Source: Rapana venosa
Lineage: Eukaryota > Mollusca > Gastropoda > Neogastropoda > Muricidae
NCBI GenBank assembly: GCA_028751875.1
Contig: CM054143.1
Span: forward strand, 69,784,451-69,848,450
Direction: 5' to 3'
Length of the DNA stretch: 64,000 nucleotides
The position numbers and the translations under genes are program-made. This document shows, piece by piece, positions 11,761-23,644 of this stretch. Position 1 is the first letter of the stretch; each line of letters starts with the position of its first letter. The notes below the pieces were generated by a model. The model was not told the origin of the DNA. It saw only the letters and a program-made list of their open reading frames with translations, and ran no database searches.

Positions 11761-11804
11761 TGTGTGTGTGTGTTGTTGTGTGTGGTGTGTGTTTGTGTGT
11801 GTCA

Positions 11805-11905
11805 AAGTCAAGTCAAAGTCAAACTTTTATTTCAATGGTACATCACACATAAGCATGTGCAGTTTGCTTTTTTCATCAAGCCATCTATCTAAAGAAGAAA
11901 CACAC
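11805..11905 (-). mobile_element. 3' end of a dispersed retroelement with TGACTT tail
   Basis: Plus strand reads GTCAAAGTCAAGTCAAAGTC, then a block with TTTTATTTCAATGGTA and TCATCAAGCCATCTATC. The same block recurs at 14127-14215. On the minus strand it ends in an AATAAAA-like signal and TGACTT repeats, typical of LINE or SINE 3' tails. Confidence 0.5.
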
Positions 11906-11959
11906 ACAGCGACATAAAAAAAAGATAATGTATATTCAGACATAGAATTAAAAAACCCT

Positions 11960-12500
11960 ATCTAATCTATGTAACCATACAAATCAAACAAAAAAAACCA
12001 ATAACTATGCATATGTGGAAGTAAAATAAAACAAAAAACCCAGAAAAATATTGAGACCAGACAAGTCCAAAGAATCACACACACACACACACACCTTCAC
12101 ACACACACACACACACACAATCAATAAAAAAAAAACCAAAACCAAAACAAACAAGAGACAAAACATAATAAAAATATTTAAAAAACACGCAACTGCCTTC
12201 CCTCCCCCTCCCCCGCCCCCCCCCCTCGACACACATGTACACACAAACCTTCAACCATACAAACAACTGAAATAAAACACAAAAGGATTGAATTCAACAA
12301 GGAACAACCACAACTAAGGAAATAAACAATCATACAACACAAATATACATAACCATAACAACAACACGAACTATAACAAACATAGGACAGATAACATCCA
12401 TACAAATGAAAACAATATAGAACTAAACAAAAGACGAGAAAACGTGTCAAAATATCCCTCCCCCTCCCCAAGAAAACCACCCTAACCCAAAACAAACAAA
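11960..12500. repeat. CA and A/C-rich low-complexity tract
   Basis: CA runs at about 12075-12120, followed by A-rich and C-rich sequence (CCCCCTCCCCCGCCCCCCCC near 12205). Long minus-strand frames here are valine-, cysteine- and phenylalanine-rich translations of GT and T runs and are not genes. Confidence 0.7.
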
Positions 12501-12968
12501 AGGCAAATTAACATAACCCCACCCCACCACTACCAAACAATAACAACTACAAAAATAATGGATATAATACAGAGAAAACTAGATGGTCTCATAAACACAT
12601 ACATACACTTACGCACAACATATCCCTTTACCACGATAAGATAACTCATGTGTGTGAGAAGAGAGAAGAGAGAGAGATCCACAACACTTGTTACTGAAAG
12701 ATAAGGCCGTTTTAGGAACACCTAGAAGAGTTCAGTTTCACACTGTGCAAGATTTGAACGTTCATGAATACTCCTACAACTAATTTAACCTTCATCTGGT
12801 GTCCGCCAGTGTTCTGTTGTCTGACGTCACACTGACATTTTTTCAATAAAAGTCGTAAACTTGCTACTTTATCACACTCACAAATATCAACTGAAGCATA
12901 GAAGTAGGCCTAGAGAGGTTCCGTGAAATGGAGGATTCGACAACAGAGTCTCTGTTTTTTAGCCTAGC

Positions 12969-13110
12969 GGACGAAAAACCAAGATGGCGGATTCACAGAC
13001 ACTTATGCAGCAGCCAATCACAAGCCGGACAAGTGCTCTCCATAGCTTCATATGTCAAAAACAATACTGTGACAACAAACTCTGTTGGTATTTTTCCGCC
13101 ATTTGTATTC
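12969..13110 (+). pseudogene. Decayed second copy of the candidate first exon
   Basis: GACGAAAAACCAAGATGGCG, then GCAGCAGCCAATCACAAGCC and GTGCTCTCC, matches the minus strand of about 980-1105, on the opposite strand. Small indels shift the frame after about 10 codons. It shows that this ATG-bearing block is present at two separate sites, as a duplicated gene start or as part of a dispersed repeat. Confidence 0.45.
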
Positions 13111-13539
13111 GAGAAAATGTAAACATAGTTGTGATTGGCGAAGTAGAGAACCGTAAGTCAAAAACCATTTTGGTTTTATTTTTCTTTGACTTTCGATTTC
13201 CACCAGCATATTTTCAAGAGCTTGAAGTGTTAGTTTCTAGCTTTTATGATGTTATTTACTGGCATTTTTAGTTATGAAATGATCTTAGTCGTAGGTTTGT
13301 TAAACCTGTCAATACTTCTAGCAATTATTTCACTGGGAAGAGAAGAGTGGTGTGTGTGTGGGTGTGTGAGGATGGTACAAAGTCCACAACCAATGAACAA
13401 ATTCTTTTATTTCCAGGATAATCGAATAACACTCATGTGCTTTTTTTACTTCAAGTTCCCGCCCAGGATGCATCTTAATAATAAACCCAATACTTATACA
13501 GCTCACACATAAACAAAGGAAATCACCCGTTTCACCCAC

Positions 13540-13800
13540 CCACACCACCCTTAAAAAAACCCAACAAAAAACCAACAAACAAAAAAAACCTATAGACACA
13601 AAAATAACCCTCACCCCCCTCACCAACCCCAACCCCCCCCAAAAAAAAAACCCACACACACACAACAACAAAAAAGTAAAAATTAAAATTTAAAAAAAAA
13701 TATAAAAAAAACAAACAACAAAAGAAGAAAAAAAGAAAAATCAAACAACAAGAAGAAAATATCAACTAAACCAAAAATAACACACACACACCACACTAAT
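13540..13800. repeat. A/C-rich low-complexity tract
   Basis: Runs of AAAAAAACCC, CACACACA and AAAAAAA with no usable coding signal. Minus-strand ORFs here are phenylalanine- and valine-rich and spurious. Confidence 0.75.
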
Positions 13801-14009
13801 AATCCATAAAAATAAACATCTAAACATACACTCAAATAGTACACATACTTGTTACAATATAACATATAGATATTGAAATAGGGCAAAATCATTAAAACTT
13901 GAATACAGCACAAGCCCAATAAAGTATTGATAATATAAAGTATTGAATCCTTTAATCACAGGATACACAATAACAAATGAGCAAAATGAATAAAGGTGAG
14001 AGAGACAGA

Positions 14010-14010
14010 C

Positions 14011-14056
<46 letters not shown>

Positions 14057-14120
14057 TGGTGTGTGTGTGTGTGTGGTGTTTGTGTGTGTGGTGTGAGTGT
14101 GTGTGTGTGTGTTGTGTGTG
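14010..14120. repeat. GA then GT microsatellite
   Basis: An uninterrupted GA run of about 40 bases is followed by GT repeats with GTGGTGTTTGTG interruptions. Confidence 0.9.
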
Positions 14121-14126
14121 TGGTGA

Positions 14127-14215
14127 AGGACAAGTCAAGTGGAAATTTTATTTCCAATGGTAATTGAATAGCAATGCAATTTGCTGTTTTTCATCAAGCC
14201 ATCTATCAAAGAACA
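14127..14215 (-). mobile_element. Second copy of the TGACTT-tailed retroelement 3' end
   Basis: GACAAGTCAAGTGGAAATTT and TTTCATCAAGCCATCTATC match 11805-11905. It is separated from the first copy by 2.2 kb and flanked by different microsatellites, so it is a separate insertion or duplication. Confidence 0.5.
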
Positions 14216-14611
14216 AATTTCTTAATGATTATATACTGAAATACGAATTATTGCATCACACACACACATTAAATTAGACAGTGAGTTTGTGTGGTGTGTG
14301 GTGTTTGTGTGTGTTGTGTGTGTGTGTGTGTGTGTGGTGTGTGTTTCAACAGATAATATCAAATATATAATTCTCAAAACAGTAACACCATCACCATCAT
14401 GGGGGGTATGAAGAGCTGGGGGAAAAAGGGGGGAGGGGGAGATATCCAGGGTAACATGACCAGATCTGGGAGGTGATTTTTCTGTACAAAAAAACAATAA
14501 CTCCATCAGTTTTTAACAGTTGGTTTACTGTTGATGTTACCATCTCATCCTAAGAAGCTTCAGAATAAAGGGAAAAGTGCTGATGATGTACACTATACAA
14601 ATAAATGATCT

Positions 14612-15180
14612 GAACACAGTTGTTTTTTTCAGTACAGTTATTTCTTTTGCGACCTCACTGTGTGCTGATGTGTAAGACGATAAAGAGAAATGAAGCTAGA
14701 CCACAGTTGTGTTTTCAGTACAGTTTTTCTGTTTGACCTCACTGTGTGCTGATGTGTAAACTATAAAGAGAAATGAAGCTGACCACAGTTGTGTTTTCAG
14801 TACAGTTTTTCTGTTTGACCTCACTGTGTGCTGATGTGTAAACTATAAAGAGAAATGCAGCTGACCACAGTTGTGTTTTCAGTACAGTTTTTCTGTTTGA
14901 CCTCACTGTGTGCTGATGTGTAAACTATAAAGAGAAATGCAGCAGACCACAGTTTTTGTTTTTCATACAGTTTTTTCTGTTTGATGACCTCACTCGGGTG
15001 CTGATGGTAAACTATAAAGAAAATGCAGCTGACACAGTTGTTTTTTTCGTACAGTTTTTCTGATTGACCTCACTGTGTGCTATTGTAAAACTATAAAAAA
15101 AAGTGCAGCTGACCACAGTTGTGTTTTCAGTACAGTTTTTCTGTTTGACCCCAACTGTGTGCTGGAGGAGGTGCCAGCCC
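14612..15180 (+). repeat. 82-bp tandem repeat, about 7 copies
   Basis: GACCACAGTTGTGTTTTCAG starts at about 14699, 14781, 14863 and 14945, exactly 82 bases apart, with noisier copies before and after (14617, 15031, 15111). Each unit also has TACAGTTTTTCTGTTTGACC and CTCACTGTGTGCTGATG. Edge units have more indels than central ones, as expected when unequal exchange homogenises the middle of an array. Confidence 0.9.
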
Positions 15181-15464
15181 CAACAGAATGTGGGTGTTTT
15201 TTTTAAAATCAACACTGTGTGTGTGGTGTTGGTGTGTTTTACATTTGATTTTGTAAATATCTATTACTTTAACTGGCTGCAATGTTGAAACGACATAGGA
15301 ATGTATAAAGCCTTTTATTGTTTTTTAGCAAATAGAAGCTGTACAAATTCCCATGTATTAAATCAATATTATTAGATTATCTGTTTAATCTTAAAAAAAA
15401 ATTTATATATATTTAAATAGTTATGGTTTAGGATGCATGCATGTATAGTAATGGAATGTATGTG

Positions 15465-15752
15465 TGTGTGTATGTGTTGTGTGTGTGAGTGTGTGTGTGT
15501 TGTGTGGTGTGTTGTGTGTGTGTTGTTGTGTGTGTGTGTGTGTATGTGTGTGTGTGTGTGTGTGTGTATTTGAGAAAAAAAAGTGAGGAAAAAACAATGC
15601 AGTACCAGTTATAACTTCATTCTCATCATAAAAAATGATTTTAGTCCAAGATTCAACACAAAAAAAGGTCGAATACGGAATAAAACTTTGAAGGCAGTAT
15701 TCATTAGGGGAATCATTTGAGTATGGACCATGCCTTTGCCTTACCTGACTGG

Positions 15753-15797
<45 letters not shown>

Positions 15798-15975
15798 ACA
15801 ACACACACACAGAAATAATATAGATATATATAAATTAGGGTTTAAGGGTTTTTTTTGGTTTGTTGTTATCAAGTGCAGATCAAACGAAGTGTGGTGTGTG
15901 GTTGTGAGTGTGTGTGTGGTGTGTTTGTGTGTGTTGTGTGTGTTTGTGTGTAGTGTGTGTGTGTGTGTGTTTTGT
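15465..15975. repeat. GT and CA microsatellites
   Basis: GT-rich at 15465-15570, CA-rich at 15760-15812 and GT-rich at 15890-15975. The intervening sequence has no recognisable gene. Confidence 0.85.
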
Positions 15976-16398
15976 CATGCGCACAAACTGTACATTATAA
16001 CAAGTTCTGGCTGATTTTTTTTGGGGGGGCATGGTAAGGTTTTTCTCTTTCTTTTAGGAGTTTCCATTTGTGTGTTTTTGTGTGTTTTAGAGATGGTTTT
16101 GGTTTTTTTTTTTCATTTCAATTGCCGTTTGGTTTTTATTTTTGTCTCTTCTACATATGTCTTAATTATTTTTTTGGGGCTTTTGTTTGGTTTCAGCAAC
16201 AACCACCATTCACCAGATTTCTGACAGCATGGCAAAGACACGATTGAACTGCTCTCTCAATTGGAAGGCAACATTCCTTCCGGGATATGCTTTTAAAAAT
16301 AAATTGTATTCTTTTATTTCAAGATGATGGAATAATTGCATCCATTCCCATGTGTATCCCATTGTCAGTTTTGTCCTTCCATTCCCACTGCAACAACA

Positions 16399-16475
16399 AA
16401 AACAACAACAATAATAATTATAATAATAATAAAATAATAGTATAATACACACACAGAATTTATAAAGCACTATAA
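16399..16475 (-). mobile_element. L2-type LINE 3' terminus (AAT repeat and GGAATTTATA-like motif)
   Basis: AATAATAATTATAATAATAA followed by a GAATTTATAAAGCACT motif corresponds to the AATAAT...TGGAATTTATATAGCGC end of the element at 22917. It is probably the 3' end of the LINE whose body resumes at 17391, the gap being filled by CA-rich sequence. Confidence 0.5.
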
Positions 16476-16739
16476 TATTGCCCCCCCCCCCACCCAACAC
16501 AAAAAAATAAATATAAATATATAAGCGTGAGGCTGACTCATCTATCTCATCTCACTCTCTCACTCCTCTGGAAAATTAATAGATTGTTAAAAAGTCTAAA
16601 TGTATACTCAAACAACACACCACATTTTATATAGGTTGTACTAATGCACTTTGGTAAACTCACACGCAACGCAAGTAACAATTATAGTTTTTACAAATCA
16701 AAGTAAACATCACATGGTTTTTTTTTTTTTCAACTCATT

Positions 16740-17370
16740 TGGGATACATCACACTCCACTCACACAAACACTCACACGCTCACAAATAAGCACACACATT
16801 AACACGTCACACACGCACACACCACACACTGCACCACTCACTACTGTAGGATAATTGAATATAGCGCGACTCATACACACACACAAGCGCACACCACACT
16901 CACACACACACACGCACGCACACACACACGCACACATACACACACACGACCACACACACAACATACATTCAAACCACACAACACACACGCCGCACACACA
17001 CACACACACACACACACACCACACTCACACACACACACACACTCAAATGCACACACACACACACACTCACACACACATCACGCACGCTACCAAACGTTCA
17101 ACATCACACACAGCACACACAAACACACACACAAAACGCACACACGCACACTACACACACACACGCACGACACACACACACACACACACTCACGCACGCA
17201 CCACACACACACACACGCACACACACACACACACAAATAAACACACACGCAAACACACACACACATACACGACACACACACAACAGCACACACAAATACA
17301 CACACAAAATAACCAAACTACACGGGGATCGCACACACACGACACACACACAAAAGGTTGTACACTCGGC
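16740..17370. repeat. Long degenerate CA microsatellite
   Basis: About 600 bases dominated by ACACAC with scattered CG, AA and TC interruptions. Histidine/threonine-rich frames up to 184 codons are artefacts of the repeat. An analogous but much shorter CA tract sits at the same place in the L2 copy at 22917 (about 23080-23148). Confidence 0.9.
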
Positions 17371-17390
17371 AGGGTGATGGGGGGGGGGGG

Positions 17391-18284
17391 GGGGGGGAGG
17401 GTTGTTTGAGGCCGGGACAGAAATGAGATGAAACATGAGGAGAGAATCTAGTTTGAAATAAATGCGTCTTTAGCTGATTTAAAAGCATCATAAGTAGGTT
17501 TTGGCGAAGAGAGATAGGGAGCCTTTCCAGATCGATGGACCAAAACAGAGAAAGCAACGGCCAACAGTGATTACTGGCTGAATCAGGTAATTTGTCATCA
17601 CAAGTATCGCAAGCAAGCGAGGGAACGAGAAGGAGTGTACAAGTGAAGACATTCACAGAGGTAGGCGGTGCTGTTTTGTGTTGACAGTTGTTAACAGGGG
17701 GTACAGATCTTATAGTTGACTCTCTGTGGCACAGGCATTACCAGTGAACGAACGAAGAGAGGTTATATGTGCTCAGATTTTTCTTTCTGAGAACTAACCG
17801 AGCTGCAGAGTTTTTGTATACGTGAAGAGGGGTATAGATGATGCTGCAGAAGAAAAATTGACAGAATCGCAGAGTACAGAAAGGAAGAATAAAAAAGCGC
17901 AGACTAAAAATGAGAAAATAAGACAAAGAAACAAATAATAAGTGAGAATAAGAAAGATAGATAGACAAAAAGGAAATAGAAAGAAAAGATCAAAAAGATA
18001 ACGAGATAGCAACAAGAAAGCAGGATAAAAAGGAGAGCAGGAGCATAAAGAAAAAGAAGAAAAGAGAAATAGAAAGAACTGAAATAGAAAAAAAAGGCAA
18101 CCCCAGCCCAAAGAGAATTGCAAAAATACCATACGTGAAAGAAATGAGAGACGTGACTAGTTTTCGATGTTGGCATCTATGGACATTACTTTCGAACTGC
18201 ACTGATGCGCCGGTAATTGCTAGTACACGACTGGCAGTTTGGGTGATGGGGGGGGGGGGGGGGGGGGGGGGTGGGGGGGGGGGG

Positions 18285-18323
<39 letters not shown>

Positions 18324-18673
18324 GGGGAAAGGGGGGGGGGGGGGGGGGGGAAATCTGCATGGAGTGTGGTGTTGTCGATAATGGAAAAAAAAACCCTAGA
18401 TTTTCACAGCAGTAAGATAGTGGACAGACGTATTAGCCGATTCTATGAAGACTGCGTGACGGAAGAGAGTTTGTGTTTGCGTCCCCTACAATCCAATGCC
18501 TCGGTTTTTTTTAAAAAAAAATTTATTAATCTGCATCGTAGCGTAACTTGTTCTCTATCAACCATTTTGGATATCTTGTAGGCAGTATTCCTATATTTTC
18601 AAGAGAGAAGGAGCGATTTTCAGGAGTAAACAGTGCTAAGAAATATGAAGACGACATCTGCATAAAAATGATG
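17391..18673 (-). pseudogene. Decayed L2/CR1-type LINE reverse transcriptase (copy 1)
   Basis: It aligns with the minus-strand LINE at 22917-27658: GGATGGACCA and GGCCAACAGTG blocks near 17535-17565, GAGCTGCAGAG near 17800, AAAGAGAATTGC near 18110, and CGGTTTT...TAACTTGTTCT near 18500-18550. Minus-strand fragments read KNSAARLVLRKK and LPISLRQN, hallmarks of the C-terminal part of L2/CR1 reverse transcriptases, but in different frames. A purine-rich block of about 255 bases (17850-18105) and a poly-G tract of about 100 bases (18247-18350) interrupt it. It cannot encode a working enzyme. Confidence 0.8.
18247..18350. repeat. Poly-G tract of about 100 bases
   Basis: Almost pure G with rare T, C or A. 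The homologous position in the other L2 copy (about 26646) carries only GATGAATTTTTTC. This is more likely an assembly or base-calling artefact than a real tract. Confidence 0.85.
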
Positions 18674-18766
18674 GTAATTAACGTTTGACTAAAAGATTTC
18701 TGCGTGCATTCGAACACAGGACCTCAATTTATTGGTAAAGGATTTCAATTTAAACCTTCATCCTAA

Positions 18767-19028
18767 GGGGTCGGGATAGCTCAGGGGTCGGAGCACTCGC
18801 TTTTACACACACACAGAAGTTAATGGCTGCGCGAGCATGGTTACCCAGTTGGATGGGTGACACGTTTGCGCGACCTTGGCGTCAGTATAGTTCACACACA
18901 CACACACACACACAGACTGTAAAATGGTACCCTGCACTCTTGAGGGTCAGGAAGGTATAGCACGAGGGAGAAGGAGATGGCGCCGCCCCTCAGATGCGGC
19001 CTTGTGATGGGATGTCTCTTACATAAGT
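18767..19028 (+). mobile_element. SINE family A, copy with CA-replaced blocks
   Basis: GGGGTCGGGATAGCTCAGGG head, GTTGGATGGGTGACACG 5S-like block and GAGATGGCGCCGCC body. Two blocks are replaced by CA runs (about 18800-18810 and 18894-18914). It ends where the duplicated 3.6-kb segment begins at 19029, so the SINE is cut by the duplication breakpoint. Confidence 0.75.
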
Positions 19029-22000
19029 GAAACAATCCCTCAAAGCATGCAGGCACACACACACACACTGCACACACACCCACGCACCAAACACACATTC
19101 ACTCCACACTATCGTTGCTTACAGTGACCCAAACACTAACCACACACACACACACACACACAGAACAAATGCACGCTTACTCACTATATCATCTGTGAGA
19201 GAGAGATATATTACATATAATACTATAGTTAATACACATAACATGAACATAGGCTATGAATTGCCAAATTGTTTGTTTAAGTGGCATCAATGATAAGCAA
19301 CAGCATAGGTAAGGAAAGGTAAAGGATCCATATTCACTACATAGTCTTAGGGGAGGCGAGGCGTCAGGACCCTCACTTCTCGAGCCAGCATACACACGAG
19401 GGCGGCGGCATCCTCCTCTCCTCTGCTGCATTACCTCCCGGACACACCTAAAGAGGGCAGGTACCCATACAGCACACACACACACACACACACAACTGAC
19501 TGAAGCCAAGGCGCGCAAACGGTCACCCATCCAAACCTGGTAACCACAGCTCGATGATGCTTAACTTGGCTGGGGGAAAGCGAGTGCTCCGACCACTGAG
19601 CTATCCCCCGTCCCCCTTGAAGCATAGATAGGCTTCAAATACACACACACACACATATTTACTGCCTGATCACAACCCCAAAATGTGATGGTCATGCTGT
19701 AGATCTTATAGTTTTTATAGTGAGAAAACTGAGATTATTTCATTTTCACTAAGTTCGGGTTAAAAAAATGATAATTTTAGACCTTTTAACGTCTTCAGTT
19801 TCCATTTTAAAAACCAACAACAACAGCACGTTCATGTAAAATTACTAGGCTATAATAATATCTTAACAAAGTTGGATACCCTAAAAAAATCTACTCAGTA
19901 AAGTAGCCATGTCTGATTTCTTTACAACTGCTTTACTGGTCAGTCACACAGCAAATCTAACACTCACCAGATAATACTACCAATTAATAAAATCGAAAGC
20001 ACATGTACTTTACTGAGGTAAGCAGTTAAAAATGTCTGCAAATATGAACGAAGTGCAACAAAAACATACACACACACACAGGAAGCACTTTGTCCCGCTA
20101 ATGATTGCTGCTGCAAATTCACGTGTCCGGAAATCCGCCATCTTGTTTTTCGCTGCTACACAGAACGCCTGACCGAACGCCTGTCGCATTTTTGATAAAG
20201 TGAGTGAGATGATAATCTTTCCGCCATGCTCTATTGAGATGCTGCAGCGGGCTAATAAGTAAGTGATCTTACGCGTGTCTAGCCGCGCGTTTTTCCTCCA
20301 TTGGTTAGAACGACGGAAGCACTCAGCACCATGAACTTCTCAAGTGAGTTTTTTCTGTTTTGATCGAGAAGCTATACTTTACAAAAGTTAGATGACGATT
20401 CTTAGTAAGATGTGGTTGATACCATAAAAATTGTTATAATTGTCAGAATTGTGTGTGTGTGTATGGAGGGGATGGCGGTTGCAAGGTGTGGTGTGTTTGG
20501 TGTGTTGTGGTGGAGTGTTATTTGGTGAAGTGTGTGTTGATGATTGGGCACAAGGGTAGGTTTTTTGTGATTGTTACATGTAAGTGTATCTAATTTTATA
20601 GTCCAGGACTAATATTGTTTTGTTTTTTACTATGATGTTTTTACAATGTATGTTTATGGTTAATGATTCAGAAGGGGTTGTTTATATATGAGTTGATTTT
20701 AAATAATTGTGATTGGTATTATTTCTAACTAGATTTTTCAATTTTAAAGTCATGGGATTAGTTTGTTTGTTATTTTACCAATGTTTACATTTTTTATGTC
20801 TATGTTAATAACTTATATTTTGTGTTTATTTTTATTATTGCTGGTGATTTCACCAAATTACATGAAAACACACGTTGTTTGCTTTCGTGATGTCCTGTCT
20901 ACTTGTTGTGCACCCACAAGGAATTTTCTCCTCTGTGAGATAATAAATATTCTGAATTTGATTCTTACTGATTCTCATTCACAATTAACAAGAAAGTGTC
21001 AGTGGCATACCAAATCAGGCCCTAAAGTTAATTTAGTATGCAGTGTCATATCATTTTTTTGGTTGATGATTGATTTTTTTGCACTTGATTTCTCTTTCAT
21101 TTTAAAGTGAAAACGGAATAATAGCTAATATCAGTTTTCTAGAGTGTCAAGTTTAATGAAAATTAAACAAATAAAATTATAAGTTGGGGAAAAATAAGTA
21201 TAGGAGACAGACAAATAAAACATTTTTTGGCATATATTAATATTATGTATTTTGAGAGCAAAAACTATCATTCACTCATCTGTAAAGTATTTCATTCATT
21301 ATTTTTTTTCATTATGAGCTTGTGAGTTAATATTTTGTATTATTGTGTTATTATTTTTCATTTAAAAGTAGAATGTCAACTGCTTGAATGTTTTGCTTGT
21401 GGCCGGCAACACATATGATTTCTCTACATTTGAAATAAAACTTGTTTAAAGAAGGAAGAGACAACAACACAATAATATAGCACAAAAACATGCAAGGACC
21501 TCTCTATTTTTCTTGTATTGTCATCTCAGTGTCTCCAAAAAGACAATTTGTACAAAGTGACATCAACATTGCAGGTAATGACACATCCTGAACAGCCTAC
21601 TGACAAGACGGATAAAAAGACCAATCGGTTGAAACGAGATGAAGTGGTTTCACAAGAACCATTTGAACCCCACCCAGTCCAACCATTAGTGGGACAAACA
21701 ATTGCCAGCATCTCAATCCGATTTTCATTCTGAGTTTTGAGAATAGGCTTTGGCAAATGCGCCAAACAGTATGGTAAATTTTTTTCTTTGTTCCGAAAGA
21801 GAGAGAGAGAGAGGGGGAGGGGGATAGTCAGGGAGGGGGAGAAGATGGAGGGAGAAGCTTGTGTGTGTGTGTGGGGTGAGTGTGTGAGAGAGAGAGAGAG
21901 GAGGGGTTAGACAGGAGGGAAGAGAGGAGGGAAAGCCTGTGTGTGTGTGGGGTTGTGTGTGTGAGAGAGAGACAAGACAGAGAAGACACAAGGGGGGGGT

Positions 22001-22603
22001 TAGACAGGGAGGGGGAGAGAAGGAGGAAGAGCTTGTGTGTGTGTGGTGTTTGTGAGAGAGAGAGAGAGACAGAGAGAGACAGAGAGGGGGATCGACAAGG
22101 GAGGGGAGAGAGAGGAGGGAGAGAGCTTGTGTGTAGTGGTGTGTGTGGAGTTAAGAAGAGAGAGGGGGGGGGATAGACAGGGAGGGGGAGAGAGAGGAGG
22201 GAGAGAGCTGTGTGAGGTGTGTTGAGAGAGAGAGAGAGAAGAGAAGAGAGAGGAGGGGGGGGATAAACAGGGAGGGGAGAGAGAGGTAGGGAGAGAGCTT
22301 GTGTGTGTGTGTGTGGGTTGGATGTTGTGTGAGAGAAAGACACAGTGACAGAGAAGAGAGAGGGGGGGGTTAGACAAGAGAGGGAGAGAGAGGAGGAGAA
22401 GAGCTGGTGTGTGTGTGAGAGAGAGAGAGAGGGGGGAGAATAGACATGGAGGGGAGAAGAGGGAGGGAGAGTGCTTGTGTGTGTGTCGGTGGTGTGTGTG
22501 TGAGAGAGAAGAAAGACAGAGAGGGGGGGGGGTTAAGACGAGGGAGGGGGAGAAGAGAGGGAGAGAGCTTAGTGGTTGGTGTGTTGTGTTGTGTGAGAGA
22601 GAG
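19029..22603. repeat. Exact 3,575-bp duplication, right copy
   Basis: Matches 2648-6222 at constant offset, including noisy CA substitutions and every minisatellite length compared. It holds the SINE at 19307-19616, the candidate 45-nt exon at 21530-21574 and nine GA/GT units from 21791. The homology stops in a GA run, 16 bases before a poly-C tract (22619-22638). Confidence 0.95.
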
Positions 22604-22916
22604 TGGATCCACCAATTTCCCCCCCCCCCCCCCCCCCCCACCCCAAACCACCTCTACCCAGTGTTCACCACCCCACAACTATGACAATAACTGTTGCTGA
22701 CATAAAGGCATTGTCCTCACGTGGGTTCTACCCCATACACTACGAACTGAAACAGCATAATTATGTCAAACTTGGGACTCTACCACCCCAAAACAAGAGG
22801 AGGAACACAGGCAGGCAGACGTCATCGCCTGTGGCCTGTTTCCCCTACATCTGTCTCCCCCATCACCTCTGACGTCACTGCCAAAACCACCACACCAGCC
22901 GCAGCACTCCTCCACA
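22602..22916 (+). other. Junction sequence with poly-C and an unassigned open frame
   Basis: GTGGATCCACCAATTTCCC leads into about 20 C's. The sequence after this is open on the plus strand to about 22872 and includes TITVADIKALSSRGFYPIHY. The peptide looks unlike a repeat translation, but I do not recognise it. It could be an exon or 5' sequence of a retroelement. Confidence 0.3.
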
Positions 22917-23082
22917 TAATAATAATAATAATAATAATATATGGAATTTATATAGCGCTGAATCTTGTAAAAAACAAACAAATCGAAGCGCTTGCACTCA
23001 ATCATTTACAGGCATGCAACTCTCCTTAAAGATAATGAACAAATTTCAAAACCATGGGCGCGCACGTATGCACGCATGCACG

Positions 23083-23151
<69 letters not shown>

Positions 23152-23618
23152 GGAACAACACTTAGAAGGTGAAAGATGCTGTTGAAAATTAGGGACAGAT
23201 ATTTGGGGGGAAAGTCTCAGGTAGGAAATAAGTGTGTTTTGAGGCTGGATTTGAAGGTATCAAGTGAAGGCTTTTGGCGAAGTGAAAGAGGGAGGTCATT
23301 CCAGGTGGATGGACCAGAAACAGAGAAGGAGCGACGGCCAACAGTGGTTTGTTTGAATCTGGGTGTCCGAAAGCACAAAGTATCTGCGGCTGAACGAAGG
23401 GAACGGGATGGAGTATACAGATGAAGAAAGTTACAGAGATAAGAGGGTGCAGATTTGTGGAGACATTTGAAACAGAGGATATTGATTTTATACTCCAGTC
23501 TTTGTGAGACAGGCAGCCAGTGAAGAGATCGCAGAAGAGGAGTGATGTGTTCAGATTTTTTCTTTCTTAGGACCAGTCGAGCTGCAGAGTTTTGTATGCG
23601 TTGAAGAGAGTGGATAGA
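22917..23618 (-). pseudogene. L2/CR1-type LINE, 3' part (RT C-terminus and 3' end)
   Basis: Minus-strand translation of about 23170-23610 gives, in one frame, blocks typical of the C-terminus of L2/CR1 reverse transcriptases: an RIQNSAARLVL stretch, ITPLLRSLHWLPV, then GPSTWNDLPLSLRQ and a FKSSLKTHLF-like end. Downstream is a CA tract, then CGCTATATAAATTCCATAT and an ATT-repeat tail. This is the 3' half of the element whose 5' half lies at 26504-27658. The two halves are separated by an RTE insertion. The tail type recurs at 16399, 37045, 53345 and 62587, so the family is abundant. Confidence 0.85.
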
Positions 23619-23628
23619 TGATGCTGGT
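23619..23628. repeat. Target-site duplication, left copy (TGATGCTGGT)
   Basis: The ten bases TGATGCTGGT occur at 23619-23628 and again at 26494-26503, immediately flanking the RTE element. This marks target-primed insertion into the L2 copy. Confidence 0.8.
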
Positions 23629-23644
23629 CTATCTATCTATCTAT

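Noticed and set aside
16855..17409. His/Thr-rich 184-codon frame
   Set aside because: Direct translation of a CA microsatellite ending in a poly-G tract.
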